Source: Methanobacteriota archaeon (GTDB taxonomy: Archaea; Thermoplasmatota; Poseidoniia; Poseidoniales; Thalassarchaeaceae). From it: 33,454 nt of DNA. A program made the translations under genes and the position numbers. The stretch's first letter is position 1. Every line of letters begins with the position of its first letter. The stretch lies in contig PBMR01000009.1 in assembly GCA_002722735.1 (NCBI GenBank), positions 1 to 33,454 on the forward strand, read 5' to 3'. Below, in pieces: positions 7,959-15,696 of the stretch. A model generated the notes under the pieces. The model worked only from the letters and a program-made list of their open reading frames with translations. It was not told the origin of the DNA and made no database searches.

Positions 7959-8946
7959 CCTCCATTTCCTCCAATATTTCCTCGACGATATCCATTGCGT
8001 CTTTGCTACCTTCCGCTGCCATCCTCCGTGCAAGGAAGAAGGCCTCCGGCAGCCTTCCACTGGTGCGCAGCCCCGCTATCTCGTCGGCAGGCCCATCCTC
8101 GCCCCCATTATCGCTCTCATTTACGGATTTGTCAGAGGCAGGAATTGAAAGCAGCCTCATCCTATCTAAGAACTCGACCCTATCCGAAACTCCAGGAGAT
8201 TTCCATGGCCTTCCACCTCTACCGGCTAGTTCTTCCTCCATCCTCCCCTTGAAGCGGTCGCGGGCACCCGAGCTGGGGAAGTGTGTCTGTTCCTGATCAT
8301 AACACAGCCATGCTTGATCGTACTCCCCCCTCCTCTCGTACATCCTTCCCAATTCCCCCCACGCCTCGTGGTTGTTTGGTCGTTGGGCGAGCAGGTACCT
8401 CGATAGTTCGAGGAACAGGTCCTCTTTGCCGTTCGCCCTCAGTCTCTCCAGCCTCCTCGAGAATAGGATGTTTGCCCGGGAATCCCTGACATCCAGACCC
8501 TTCAGACGAGAGGAGAATTCAATAATTGCCGAATCATCCTCGCCTAGGATGCTCCACCACTCGTCCGGGTCGAGAGGATCGGCTTTCAGAGCGCCTTCAA
8601 GCAGCGAAACAGCAGATTCTAGGGGGTCAACACCATTGAGTTGGGACAGGTGATTCGGATCCCTCCCCAAAACTGTAATCAGATCCTCTAGCACGGCTCT
8701 GACACCCTCCGCATCTCCGATTCTGATTTTTATTCTGACAAGGAGACGCCAGTTGTCTGGATTCGTGAAGTCATGTAGGATGCTTTGCCTCGCACTCTGC
8801 TCGGCCCAAGAGAGGTTTGTATGGTCATCATCTGAGATTCTAAGGAATTTCTCGGCCTGACTTCTGTAACGATTGCCCAAACTGCGCCTTGGATGCTGCA
8901 GGGACTCTGTGATTCCGGGTGATCGCTCGGACATTTGGACCCTCAC
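7951..8946 (-). CDS. Tetratricopeptide-repeat protein
   Basis: A 331-residue soluble protein. A clear TPR unit lies at residues about 191-222 (NNHEAWGELGRMYERRGEYDQA), and weaker helix pairs precede it (NPDNWRLLVRIKIRIGDAEGV at 62-82, DPLDPDEWWSIL around 123-134). The N-terminal 40 residues are basic and probably flexible; the C-terminus is acidic. TPR proteins are scaffolds, so no specific function is assigned. Start GTG 8946 overlaps the ubiD stop (GTGA); ATG 8934 is an alternative. It is coupled to a UbiD-family gene upstream and a NUDIX gene downstream. Confidence 0.8.
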   Translation of the reverse strand: MRVQMSERSPGITESLQHPRRSLGNRYRSQAEKFLRISDDDHTNLSWAEQSARQSILHDFTNPDNWRLLVRIKIRIGDAEGVRAVLEDLITVLGRDPNHLSQLNGVDPLESAVSLLEGALKADPLDPDEWWSILGEDDSAIIEFSSRLKGLDVRDSRANILFSRRLERLRANGKEDLFLELSRYLLAQRPNNHEAWGELGRMYERRGEYDQAWLCYDQEQTHFPSSGARDRFKGRMEEELAGRGGRPWKSPGVSDRVEFLDRMRLLSIPASDKSVNESDNGGEDGPADEIAGLRTSGRLPEAFFLARRMAAEGSKDAMDIVEEILEEMEDE

Positions 8947-10214
8947 AGCACCGATTTGAAGGGCGAATGGTCGATTGAGGGGTCCAATGTCGCATCCATG
9001 CCAATCTTGCTCGTAATACCGTCTTTATCGCGACTTGGATCGAGACTTGAGCCCTTCTGACCAGAGAGAATCACGGTGTCCTTGTCGGGCTGCCATCGAG
9101 TCATCAAGGCCCACTCGACTCGAGCGGGGTCAGTGACATCAATGTCCTCATCGACAACTATCACCTGCTTCATGGACCTATGGCCATCGAGGGCAGCGTG
9201 GATGGCCTTGATGCCGTCATCCTTCTTCCCCGGAACTATCTGCACTACGGAAGACAGCCATCCGCAGCCACCCTCGGTGAGGTAGACATCAGTACAAGTC
9301 ACGACCTCCGACACAGCTGCCTTGATGGTGGGTGCTCTGGGCATTCCCATGAGAGTCTTGTGTTCCAATCCCGCTGGAATCAGGGCATGGAATATCGGGG
9401 CGTCGCGATGATGGACGGCATCGTATTCGATGACCGGCTCGAGCCTCACTCCATCCAAGGTTCCTGTGACATCAACGTAGGGTCCTTCCTGATCAGTCTG
9501 TAGGGTTATTCTGGCTTCCATGGCGTATTCGGAGTCGGCGGGCACGGCCACGCCGTTAGAAAGCTCCACCAACGCGAGCGGGCGACCGTAGAACCTCTGG
9601 TGGAGTGCTGATGCGACCCTGAGTTCATCGAGTGGCTCATCGAATGACATGGCACCGGCAAGCAGTAACACGGGATCTGGGCCGTTCACAACTGCAATCG
9701 GAATCTCATCCCCGGAATCTATTGCCATATCAGTCATTGTTCGGAGGTGCCGGGGTACGAACCTAGATACCGTGTGAGTCGGATCTCTGAGGAGTTGCCT
9801 GTGGAAAGATGCGTTCCGAGCTCCACCATACTGGGCGATAATCACAGAGGCAGACTGGTACCTACCACCATCTTCCGGATAGTGCCACGGGATGGGCAGG
9901 GCCGACAAGTCAACTCGCTCAGTGGTGTTTTCCAGAACAGGTGCTTCACCGCCCCCAACGATTACTGGATCGGTTGGGTTCATCATAGCCCATGCAAGGA
10001 TGTCAATTAATTCTCCAGGCTTCACCCCGAAAGATTCGCAGAGCCTTTGTCGGTCAACGACATTTAACGCTGCGCGATGCCCCGGGGCCTCCTTGACATT
10101 GGTCAGGATCATAGGTTGGTGCCCGGACGCCTTCGAGAGTTCGAGCATTTCATGCCGTACGCTGACGAGTTCATCCACCACTTGGACGTCCCGTAGCATT
10201 TCACGGAAGCCCAT
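8943..10214 (-). CDS. UbiD-family decarboxylase (candidate anhydromevalonate phosphate decarboxylase)
   Basis: A 423-residue protein matching UbiD-type decarboxylases: N-terminal FREMLRDVQ, central GGGRYQSASVIIAQYG-like prenyl-FMN-domain segment (written here as DGGRYQSASVIIAQ), a Glu-containing VPADSEYAMEARI segment and C-terminal IVVDEDIDVTDPARVEWALMTR. UbiD enzymes use prenylated FMN made by UbiX. In archaea one subgroup is anhydromevalonate phosphate decarboxylase of the archaeal mevalonate pathway, which would suit the isopentenyl isomerase/prenyl synthase gene 3.5 kb away. That specificity is inference. ATG 10214 is preferred over the upstream start at 10274, which adds residues without family similarity. 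The gene is divergent from uS12. Confidence 0.85.
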   Translation of the reverse strand: MGFREMLRDVQVVDELVSVRHEMLELSKASGHQPMILTNVKEAPGHRAALNVVDRQRLCESFGVKPGELIDILAWAMMNPTDPVIVGGGEAPVLENTTERVDLSALPIPWHYPEDGGRYQSASVIIAQYGGARNASFHRQLLRDPTHTVSRFVPRHLRTMTDMAIDSGDEIPIAVVNGPDPVLLLAGAMSFDEPLDELRVASALHQRFYGRPLALVELSNGVAVPADSEYAMEARITLQTDQEGPYVDVTGTLDGVRLEPVIEYDAVHHRDAPIFHALIPAGLEHKTLMGMPRAPTIKAAVSEVVTCTDVYLTEGGCGWLSSVVQIVPGKKDDGIKAIHAALDGHRSMKQVIVVDEDIDVTDPARVEWALMTRWQPDKDTVILSGQKGSSLDPSRDKDGITSKIGMDATLDPSIDHSPFKSVL

Positions 10215-10300
10215 AGTGTCGCCCGGCAGCCCAATCTGCTTGAATGTTGGCTCATGCGAACAGAATCGGGACACAACTCGACTGCTGCTCCCCCGTCAGT

Positions 10301-10310
10301 CTCATAAACC
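10301..10310 (+). promoter_or_regulatory. Probable TATA box of the uS12-uS7 operon
   Basis: CTCATAAACC with core CATAAA at 10303-10308. Initiation would fall near 10332, giving a leader of about 17 bases that contains the ribosome binding site AGAGGTG (10337-10343). Confidence 0.5.
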
Positions 10311-10336
10311 GATGGCAGGTCGCCGGCCCGTCATCC

Positions 10337-10343
10337 AGAGGTG
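10337..10343 (+). promoter_or_regulatory. Ribosome binding site that sets a TTG start for uS12
   Basis: AGAGGTG is complementary to the 16S 3' end and lies 5 bases before TTG 10349. It makes TTG 10349, not ATG 10379, the likely initiator, and the protein then begins with the family-typical GRGLFSGSK segment. Confidence 0.6.
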
Positions 10344-10348
10344 TGTGT

Positions 10349-10789
10349 TTGGGTCGGGGTCTATTCTCGGGTTCGAAGATGAAGGCCGATCGCAAGAAGT
10401 ACCGTTGGAAGGAGCGGCAATTTAGGAACCGCCAAGCGAAACGGAGGCACGGTGGGGTGCTGAAGCACGATCCCCTGCATGGAAGCCCTCAAGCCAAGGG
10501 AATTGTCATTGAGAAGGTCGGATTCGAGGCTAAGCAGCCTAATTCCGCTATTAGGAAGGCGGTCAAGATCAGCCTCATCCGAACCGGAAACAGGCTGACC
10601 GCATTCGCTCCCGGTGACGGGGCGATTTCATTCATAGATGAGCACGATGAGGTTATGGTCGAGGGAATCGGCGGGAGCAAGGGACGTTCCTACGGCGACC
10701 TCCCAGGGGTGCGTTACAAGGTCATCAAGGTAAATGGGGTGTCCCTTGATGAGATGGTTCGAGGACGAAAGGAGAAGCCTGTGCGCTGA
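10349..10789 (+). CDS. rps12: Small ribosomal subunit protein uS12
   Basis: With TTG 10349 the product is 146 residues, the usual archaeal length. The N-terminus [19 protein letters not shown] matches archaeal uS12, and [17 protein letters not shown] is the universally conserved decoding-centre loop. uS12 sits at the A site and affects accuracy. ATG 10379 would delete ten conserved residues, so the TTG start with its ribosome binding site is preferred. Nine bases separate it from uS7; EF-2 follows, the conserved str-operon order. The usual upstream archaeal partners (L30e, NusA) are replaced by a divergent UbiD gene. Confidence 0.94.
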   Translation: MGRGLFSGSKMKADRKKYRWKERQFRNRQAKRRHGGVLKHDPLHGSPQAKGIVIEKVGFEAKQPNSAIRKAVKISLIRTGNRLTAFAPGDGAISFIDEHDEVMVEGIGGSKGRSYGDLPGVRYKVIKVNGVSLDEMVRGRKEKPVR

Positions 10790-10798
10790 GGTGGCAAC

Positions 10799-11419
10799 AT
10801 GGAGAGCGAACCCGAAGAGCAGAAGCAGAGAGAAGAGCCGAACCCGATTGCAGGCATAGGCACTATGGTCTTCGGCAAGTGGGATGCTGCGGAGGTGGTC
10901 TGCAAAGACCCGGGAATTTCCCCTTACGTCAATCTCAATACCATTGGAACCCCCCATTCAGGGGGCAGACATGCCAACGCGTGGTTCGGCAAGGAGAACC
11001 TATCCATTGTTGAAAGATTCATCAACAATCTGATGCGATCTGGAAAGTTCAGTGGTAAGAAGCAACACTGTGCCAAGGCTCTCGAAGATGCTTTTGACAG
11101 GATTCACGAGCGAAGCGGCGAGAATCCTTTGCAGAAGTTCATAGACGCCATTACTGAAGCCGCCCCATGCGAGGAGATCACCAGAATTAGGGTGGGTGCA
11201 GTCAGTCAGCCCAAGGCCGTCGACTCCTCCCCGAGTCGCCGTCTTGATGTCGCCCTGCGTAATCTTGCGATTGGTTCCGCCTCAGCTACTAGGAAGAGTA
11301 AGAAGTCGTTAACTGATGGGGTACTCTCTGAGATTTCTAAGGCCTCCGAGGGGGATGTCAACTCTTACGCTGTTGGAAAGAGGCACGAGGTCGAGAGAAT
11401 TGCATCGTCGGCGAGATGA
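10799..11419 (+). CDS. rps7: Small ribosomal subunit protein uS7
   Basis: A 206-residue protein with LSIVERFINNLMRSG, SGKKQHCAKALEDAFDRIHERSGENPL and RRLDVALRNLAIGSA, the core helices of archaeal uS7, and a C-terminal KRHEVERIASSAR typical of the archaeal/eukaryotic form. uS7 nucleates assembly of the small-subunit head. The N-terminal 15 residues are acidic (MESEPEEQKQREE). ATG 10799 has GAGGTGG 4 bases upstream (10788-10794). Probably cotranscribed with uS12; EF-2 begins 103 bases downstream with its own promoter. Confidence 0.95.
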   Translation: MESEPEEQKQREEPNPIAGIGTMVFGKWDAAEVVCKDPGISPYVNLNTIGTPHSGGRHANAWFGKENLSIVERFINNLMRSGKFSGKKQHCAKALEDAFDRIHERSGENPLQKFIDAITEAAPCEEITRIRVGAVSQPKAVDSSPSRRLDVALRNLAIGSASATRKSKKSLTDGVLSEISKASEGDVNSYAVGKRHEVERIASSAR

Positions 11420-11444
11420 CTTGTCGAAACCCTTCAGTCAATCG

Positions 11445-11464
11445 TTTTTACATTGAGTCTTTTT
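11445..11464 (+). terminator. T-tract terminator after uS7
   Basis: Two runs of five T (11445-11449 and 11460-11464) follow the uS7 stop without a stable hairpin. This is the usual archaeal termination signal and separates the uS12-uS7 unit from the EF-2 promoter. Confidence 0.5.
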
Positions 11465-11479
11465 AGAGGTCAATCGGAT

Positions 11480-11487
11480 TTATGAAC
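11480..11487 (+). promoter_or_regulatory. Probable TATA box of the EF-2 gene
   Basis: TTATGAAC in the 103-base uS7/EF-2 gap, identical to the element before rrp4. Initiation near 11508 would leave a short leader with GGGGGT (11512-11517) as ribosome binding site before ATG 11523. Confidence 0.5.
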
Positions 11488-11522
11488 CGCTTTCAGGTCG
11501 GCAATTCATTCGGGGGTCTGCA

Positions 11523-13730
11523 ATGGGTCGAAAGGAAGATAACATCAAGCGAGCTACTGAGGTAATGCATTCCCGTGAACACATCAGAAACCTCGCAATC
11601 GCTGCTCACATCGATCACGGAAAGACCACCCTCTCGGACAACCTAATTGCCGGCGCGGGCATGATGTCAGAGGAATTGGCTGGAAAGTCGAGGGTACTGG
11701 ATTTCGATGACCAAGAGGCCGCAAGAGGCATCACAATCAATGCTGCGAGCGCCTCCATGGTTCACAAGGTGAACGGCCAGGACTATCTCATCAATCTCAT
11801 CGATACCCCTGGCCACGTAGATTTTGGTGGTGATGTTACTCGTGCAATGAGGGCCGTTGACGGGTGCATAATACTGACTTGTGCCGTGGAGGGGGCCATG
11901 CCTCAGACTGAGACCGTAGTTCGGCAGGCCCTGAAGGAGAAGGTAAAGCCTGTCTTGTTCATCAACAAGGTCGACCGACTGATCAACGAGCTACAGGTAA
12001 CTCCCGAGGACATGCAGGAGAGGTTCATGATCCAGATTTCGAAGGTCAACAACCTAATCAGGCGGTTCGCCCCTGAAGAGCACAAGAAGAATTGGCAGGT
12101 CAGCGTACAAGACGGTACCGTGGCTTTCGGATCCGCTTTTCATAACTGGGGCATCACCGTGCCATACATGTCCAAGTCGGGTATTTCCTTCAAGGATATC
12201 TTCGAGCATTGTCACAACGAGCAGCAACGTGAGCTTGCAAAGAAAGCACCCGTGCATGAGGTTCTCCTTGACATGACCGTTGAGAAGCTCCCTTCGCCCA
12301 TGATTGCGCAAGAATATAGAATTCCTAATATTTGGCAGGGAGAATTGGAATCATCAGTCGGCAAATCCATGTTACAATGTGACTCAGGCGGCCCCCTTTC
12401 CTTGATGATTACCAAGATTTGGATGGACCCCCATGCAGGTGAAGTCGCAGTTGGCAGAGTGTACTCCGGAACCGTCAAGCAGGGTGATGCCGTTTGGGCA
12501 ATTGGCTCAGCGAAGTCCGAGAGAGTGCAGCAAGTCAGCATGATGGTCGGGTCCGATCGAATTCAAGTTCCCGAAGTTTCGGCCGGAAATATAGCTGCAC
12601 TGACTGGGGTCCGGAGCGCTGCAGCAGGTGTTACTATCGCACGTGAGCAGGACGCTACGCCATTCGAAGCCATACGCCACTACTCTGAACCCGTCGTTAC
12701 TGTCGCAATTGAGCCCAAGGCAATGAAGGACTTACCGAAGTTCATCGACGCGCTGAGGGGGTTAGCTAAGGCAGATGCATCCTTGGAGGTATTCACCAAT
12801 CAGGAAACGGGTGAGGCACTGCTTGCGGGAATGGGTGAGTTGCACCTAGAAATAACCGTCTACAGGCTGGAAGAGGAACAAGGCATCAAAGTCAATGTCA
12901 GCGAACCCATTGTGGTATATCGCGAGTCCATCTCCGGCAACAACAAAGGACGACCATTTGAAGGCAAGTCACCCAATAGGCACAATCGCTTCTACGTAGA
13001 GGCCGAACCCCTATCCGAAGAAGTGATCCAAGCCCTCAGAGAAGGTCATTTCGGGGATGGCCCTGTCCGAGCCAAGGATGCCAAGGAAACGGGAAACAAG
13101 TTCGCCGAGTTCGGTTTGGACAAGAATATGATGAGGAAGATATACGCAATAAACGGGACGACCGTTCTTGTGAACGACACCAAGGGAATCCAGAACCTAC
13201 ATGAGACTCGCGAACTGATTATCGAGGCATTCAACGACGTTTGCAAGAAGGGCCCTATCGCGGAAGAGCCTCTGACCGGCGTCCTAGTCAGGCTGGTGGA
13301 TGCCAAGTTGCACGAGGATGCCATCCACAGGGGCCCTGCCCAGACTATTCCAGCGGTTAGGAATGCCATCAAGGGATCCTTGATCAGGTCCAATTCAGTA
13401 ATGTTCGAGCCAATCCAGAAAATTAGGATAGATGCACCCAATGAATGGATTGGTGGAATCACGAGGGAAGTCACGACCAGGAGAGGGATCATAGAGGATA
13501 TGCCAGTGGAGGGGGGAGTCGCTAGCGTAATCGGTAAGATGCCCGTGGCCGAGTCGTTCGGATTCTCCAACGACATTAGGGCGGCAACCCAAGGGAGGGC
13601 TGTTTGGAATACTGAGAACGCCGGCTATGTCCAGGTCCCTTCCGACCTATTCCACAAGATCAGTGGTGAGATTAGGCAGCGAAAGGGCCTGAAGGAAGAG
13701 ATTCCCGGAGAGTCTCAATACACTGATTAA
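11523..13730 (+). CDS. fusA: Translation elongation factor 2
   Basis: A 735-residue GTPase. G1 is AHIDHGKTTL (near residue 28), G3 DTPGH, G4 NKVD; switch I contains RGITI. Domain II follows, then domains III-V with TGEALLAGMGELHLE and the diphthamide loop AIHRGPAQ, whose histidine is residue 602. EF-2 drives ribosomal translocation. The intact diphthamide histidine fits the presence of dph6 in the same window. Length is normal (about 730-740). The TAA stop directly abuts the stop of the convergent IDI-prenyl synthase gene, with no base between them. Confidence 0.98.
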   Translation: MGRKEDNIKRATEVMHSREHIRNLAIAAHIDHGKTTLSDNLIAGAGMMSEELAGKSRVLDFDDQEAARGITINAASASMVHKVNGQDYLINLIDTPGHVDFGGDVTRAMRAVDGCIILTCAVEGAMPQTETVVRQALKEKVKPVLFINKVDRLINELQVTPEDMQERFMIQISKVNNLIRRFAPEEHKKNWQVSVQDGTVAFGSAFHNWGITVPYMSKSGISFKDIFEHCHNEQQRELAKKAPVHEVLLDMTVEKLPSPMIAQEYRIPNIWQGELESSVGKSMLQCDSGGPLSLMITKIWMDPHAGEVAVGRVYSGTVKQGDAVWAIGSAKSERVQQVSMMVGSDRIQVPEVSAGNIAALTGVRSAAAGVTIAREQDATPFEAIRHYSEPVVTVAIEPKAMKDLPKFIDALRGLAKADASLEVFTNQETGEALLAGMGELHLEITVYRLEEEQGIKVNVSEPIVVYRESISGNNKGRPFEGKSPNRHNRFYVEAEPLSEEVIQALREGHFGDGPVRAKDAKETGNKFAEFGLDKNMMRKIYAINGTTVLVNDTKGIQNLHETRELIIEAFNDVCKKGPIAEEPLTGVLVRLVDAKLHEDAIHRGPAQTIPAVRNAIKGSLIRSNSVMFEPIQKIRIDAPNEWIGGITREVTTRRGIIEDMPVEGGVASVIGKMPVAESFGFSNDIRAATQGRAVWNTENAGYVQVPSDLFHKISGEIRQRKGLKEEIPGESQYTD

Positions 13731-15425
13731 TCAGTTGGTCCTGACTAATTGGTAGTCAGTGAGATTCCTCAGAACGTCTACTGCCTCCGATTCTTCCAAC
13801 TCATCTAGACATCTATGGGCCAGTGCGTGATGTTCCATGGCTCTTCCTTTGGCATAGTCTATCGAACCTGACTCTCGTAGTTCCTCCACGGCTTTGGACA
13901 GGTCTCCATCGTCGCAGTCCCCTCGTCCGAAAACCTTGTTGAAATGAGGCAAATCTTGGTTGCAGCTCATTGCGTGAATTGCAACTAGGGTCTTCTTACC
14001 TTGGACGATATCGGATCCAGATGGCTTTCCCAATGTGCCTGTATCCCCTGTAATGTCAATGAGATCATCCATGAGTTGGAAGCAGAGTCCGAGATTCATC
14101 CCCCATTGTGCCATGTTTTCTACTGTGCCTTGGTCGGCGTTGGCTAGTATTGCTCCGGTCCTCGCGCACGTTTCGAACATCGCACTGGTCTTGCCGGCAA
14201 TCATTGCAATGTACTCATCTTCCGTTACTAGGTCCTTGCTCTCAAATTCCATGTCATCCTGTTGGCCTTCGGCGACTCTCCTAACCATCTCTCCGATGTA
14301 GATGATGAGAAGTCTGAGATTTTCGGCAGGGATATCATTAGAATTTCCTAGAATCTCGAAACCGACAGCGAGCATGGCATCGCCCGCGCATATTGCTGTT
14401 GCATCATCGTAAGCGATATGGACGGCATCCAAGCCCCTGCGAATTGGGTCTTGGTCCATGATGTCGTCATGGATTAGTGTGAAGCTGTGAATGATCTCAA
14501 TCGATGCTCCGAGTGAATAGTGACCATAATTAGCATCCCCTACAGCCTCACCCACCAATCGGGGTAGGATCGCTCTAAGCCTCTTACCTCCTCCTTTGAA
14601 GAGGTGAATCATTGCCCCACGCAAACTCTCCTGAGTCGTCTGACTAAGGCTGGTCATTATCTCATGCTCGACAATTTCCCTATGTGGGGCCATCGCATCG
14701 AGAATATCATGAACGGGCCCGACCGACCGCCCATCCATATCTACCTCTCCGCAGAATTCGATTCCATCGAATGTCGTGTTTACGAGATTTCTGACATCAA
14801 ATCCCTCGGGCCCCATGAAATGATTCCAAATCAGTCTGAACCAGGGAGCCACGATGGCTTCGCTCCATTCCCCTTTGCCATCCATCATCCTCCCAATACT
14901 GTCTCCGTCCATCCAACGGACAGAGGATATCTCATTCTCATTTGGAAAAATATCGGCATCGCCCTCCACGATAAGGACGTGATCGAGCTCCCTCTCGATC
15001 CACTCTGAATCCCACCTGCAAGAATACTCCAATATTCCGATATGGTGGAAATTCCAGCTTTCAGTAGTGCTCAATGGTATTCCGAGTTCGTGTTCTAATT
15101 TCCTCTTTGCAGCGATGATGACGCCACTCTTGGCATCTCCATTCTCGCCCTCTATATCTAGCGGGTGACTGCAGCAAGTGTTACCCCAAACGCCGGGGAA
15201 GGTAATTTTCTCGGACGACCTGCGTTGTACCAGCAAGCGACCCTTGGAATCGAATAGGAGAACACTGAATGCCCTGTGCCTGTGCCCCCTCATGTAATGA
15301 CAGTCCAACTTCGATAGGGACCCCATAACATTGTCCTGCTCATCAACGACAAGGCACTTCTCTCCCATCATCTCGGACTGGGTGTCGTTTTGGCCCTTCA
15401 ACGAAGATGCCCGGTCATGTGTCAT
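13731..15425 (-). CDS. Fusion of type 1 isopentenyl-diphosphate isomerase and geranylgeranyl/polyprenyl diphosphate synthase
   Basis: One 564-residue frame joins two enzymes. Residues about 20-205 are a NUDIX-type IPP isomerase: HRHRAFSVLLFD, NTCCSHPL with the catalytic Cys about residue 85, and ERELDH with the catalytic Glu about 146. Residues about 245-564 are a trans-prenyltransferase: GGGKRLRAILPRL, first aspartate motif DDIMD (320-324), RRG, and second motif DDLID (453-457). Phe315, fifth before the first motif, resembles archaeal GGPP synthases, so a C20 product is likely. Together they would make DMAPP and extend it to the lipid precursor. No stop or frameshift lies between the domains. 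A TATA-like element lies about 32 bases upstream. Confidence 0.92.
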   Translation of the reverse strand: MTHDRASSLKGQNDTQSEMMGEKCLVVDEQDNVMGSLSKLDCHYMRGHRHRAFSVLLFDSKGRLLVQRRSSEKITFPGVWGNTCCSHPLDIEGENGDAKSGVIIAAKRKLEHELGIPLSTTESWNFHHIGILEYSCRWDSEWIERELDHVLIVEGDADIFPNENEISSVRWMDGDSIGRMMDGKGEWSEAIVAPWFRLIWNHFMGPEGFDVRNLVNTTFDGIEFCGEVDMDGRSVGPVHDILDAMAPHREIVEHEIMTSLSQTTQESLRGAMIHLFKGGGKRLRAILPRLVGEAVGDANYGHYSLGASIEIIHSFTLIHDDIMDQDPIRRGLDAVHIAYDDATAICAGDAMLAVGFEILGNSNDIPAENLRLLIIYIGEMVRRVAEGQQDDMEFESKDLVTEDEYIAMIAGKTSAMFETCARTGAILANADQGTVENMAQWGMNLGLCFQLMDDLIDITGDTGTLGKPSGSDIVQGKKTLVAIHAMSCNQDLPHFNKVFGRGDCDDGDLSKAVEELRESGSIDYAKGRAMEHHALAHRCLDELEESEAVDVLRNLTDYQLVRTN

Positions 15426-15453
15426 TTCTCTCAGTCATTCGGGGAATGAGGGG

Positions 15454-15461
15454 CATATATG
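15454..15461 (-). promoter_or_regulatory. Probable TATA box of the IDI-prenyl synthase gene
   Basis: On the minus strand this reads CATATATG, about 32 bases before ATG 15425, which implies a leaderless or nearly leaderless mRNA. Confidence 0.55.
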
Positions 15462-15547
15462 AAGTTCCTTCAACGAGAGGATATCTTCCACCCGACCGTT
15501 CAACCCGGCACCCAACAGTTACTCGTCGATAATGTCTGCGAGGGTTT

Positions 15548-15600
15548 TGTGGGTGGAGCTAATTTCCACTCACACAATCCCATCCTAGATGGGCAATTGT
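15548..15600. other. Two adjacent stem-loops in the divergent intergenic region
   Basis: Hairpin 1 pairs 15548-15557 (TGTGGGTGGA) with 15565-15574 (TCCACTCACA) over ten consecutive pairs including one G-U, with a 7-base loop. Hairpin 2 pairs CCCATC (15579-15584) with GATGGG (15588-15593) around a 3-base loop and extends by ACAAT (15574-15578) with ATTGT (15596-15600) across a 2-base bulge. Base 15574 is shared, so the outermost pairs compete. No open frame covers them. They may be part of a small RNA, a leader or protein-binding DNA; I cannot tell which. Confidence 0.4.
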
Positions 15601-15634
15601 CATGATTTCCCATCCTTAGTAAATCACAATCCTA

Positions 15635-15646
15635 CTTGAATTCAAG
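15635..15646. promoter_or_regulatory. Perfect 12-base palindrome next to a TATA box, candidate operator
   Basis: CTTGAATTCAAG is a perfect inverted repeat ending five bases before the TATA-like CATATTTA at 15651. It covers the position of the archaeal BRE, where a bound dimeric regulator would block or recruit TFB. The flanks ATGATTT (15602-15608) and AAATCAT (15647-15653) form a second, spaced inverted repeat around it. Confidence 0.45.
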
Positions 15647-15650
15647 AAAT

Positions 15651-15658
15651 CATATTTA
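15651..15658 (+). promoter_or_regulatory. Probable TATA box of the zinc-ribbon protein gene
   Basis: CATATTTA lies about 42 bases before GTG 15697; initiation would fall near 15681, before GGTGGGG (15688-15694). Confidence 0.45.
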
Positions 15659-15696
15659 GACGTACAGTTTAATCATGACAGACGATTGGTGGGGCT

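Noticed and set aside
13046-13592. Minus-strand frames inside EF-2
   Set aside because: Antisense shadows of conserved EF-2 domains IV and V.
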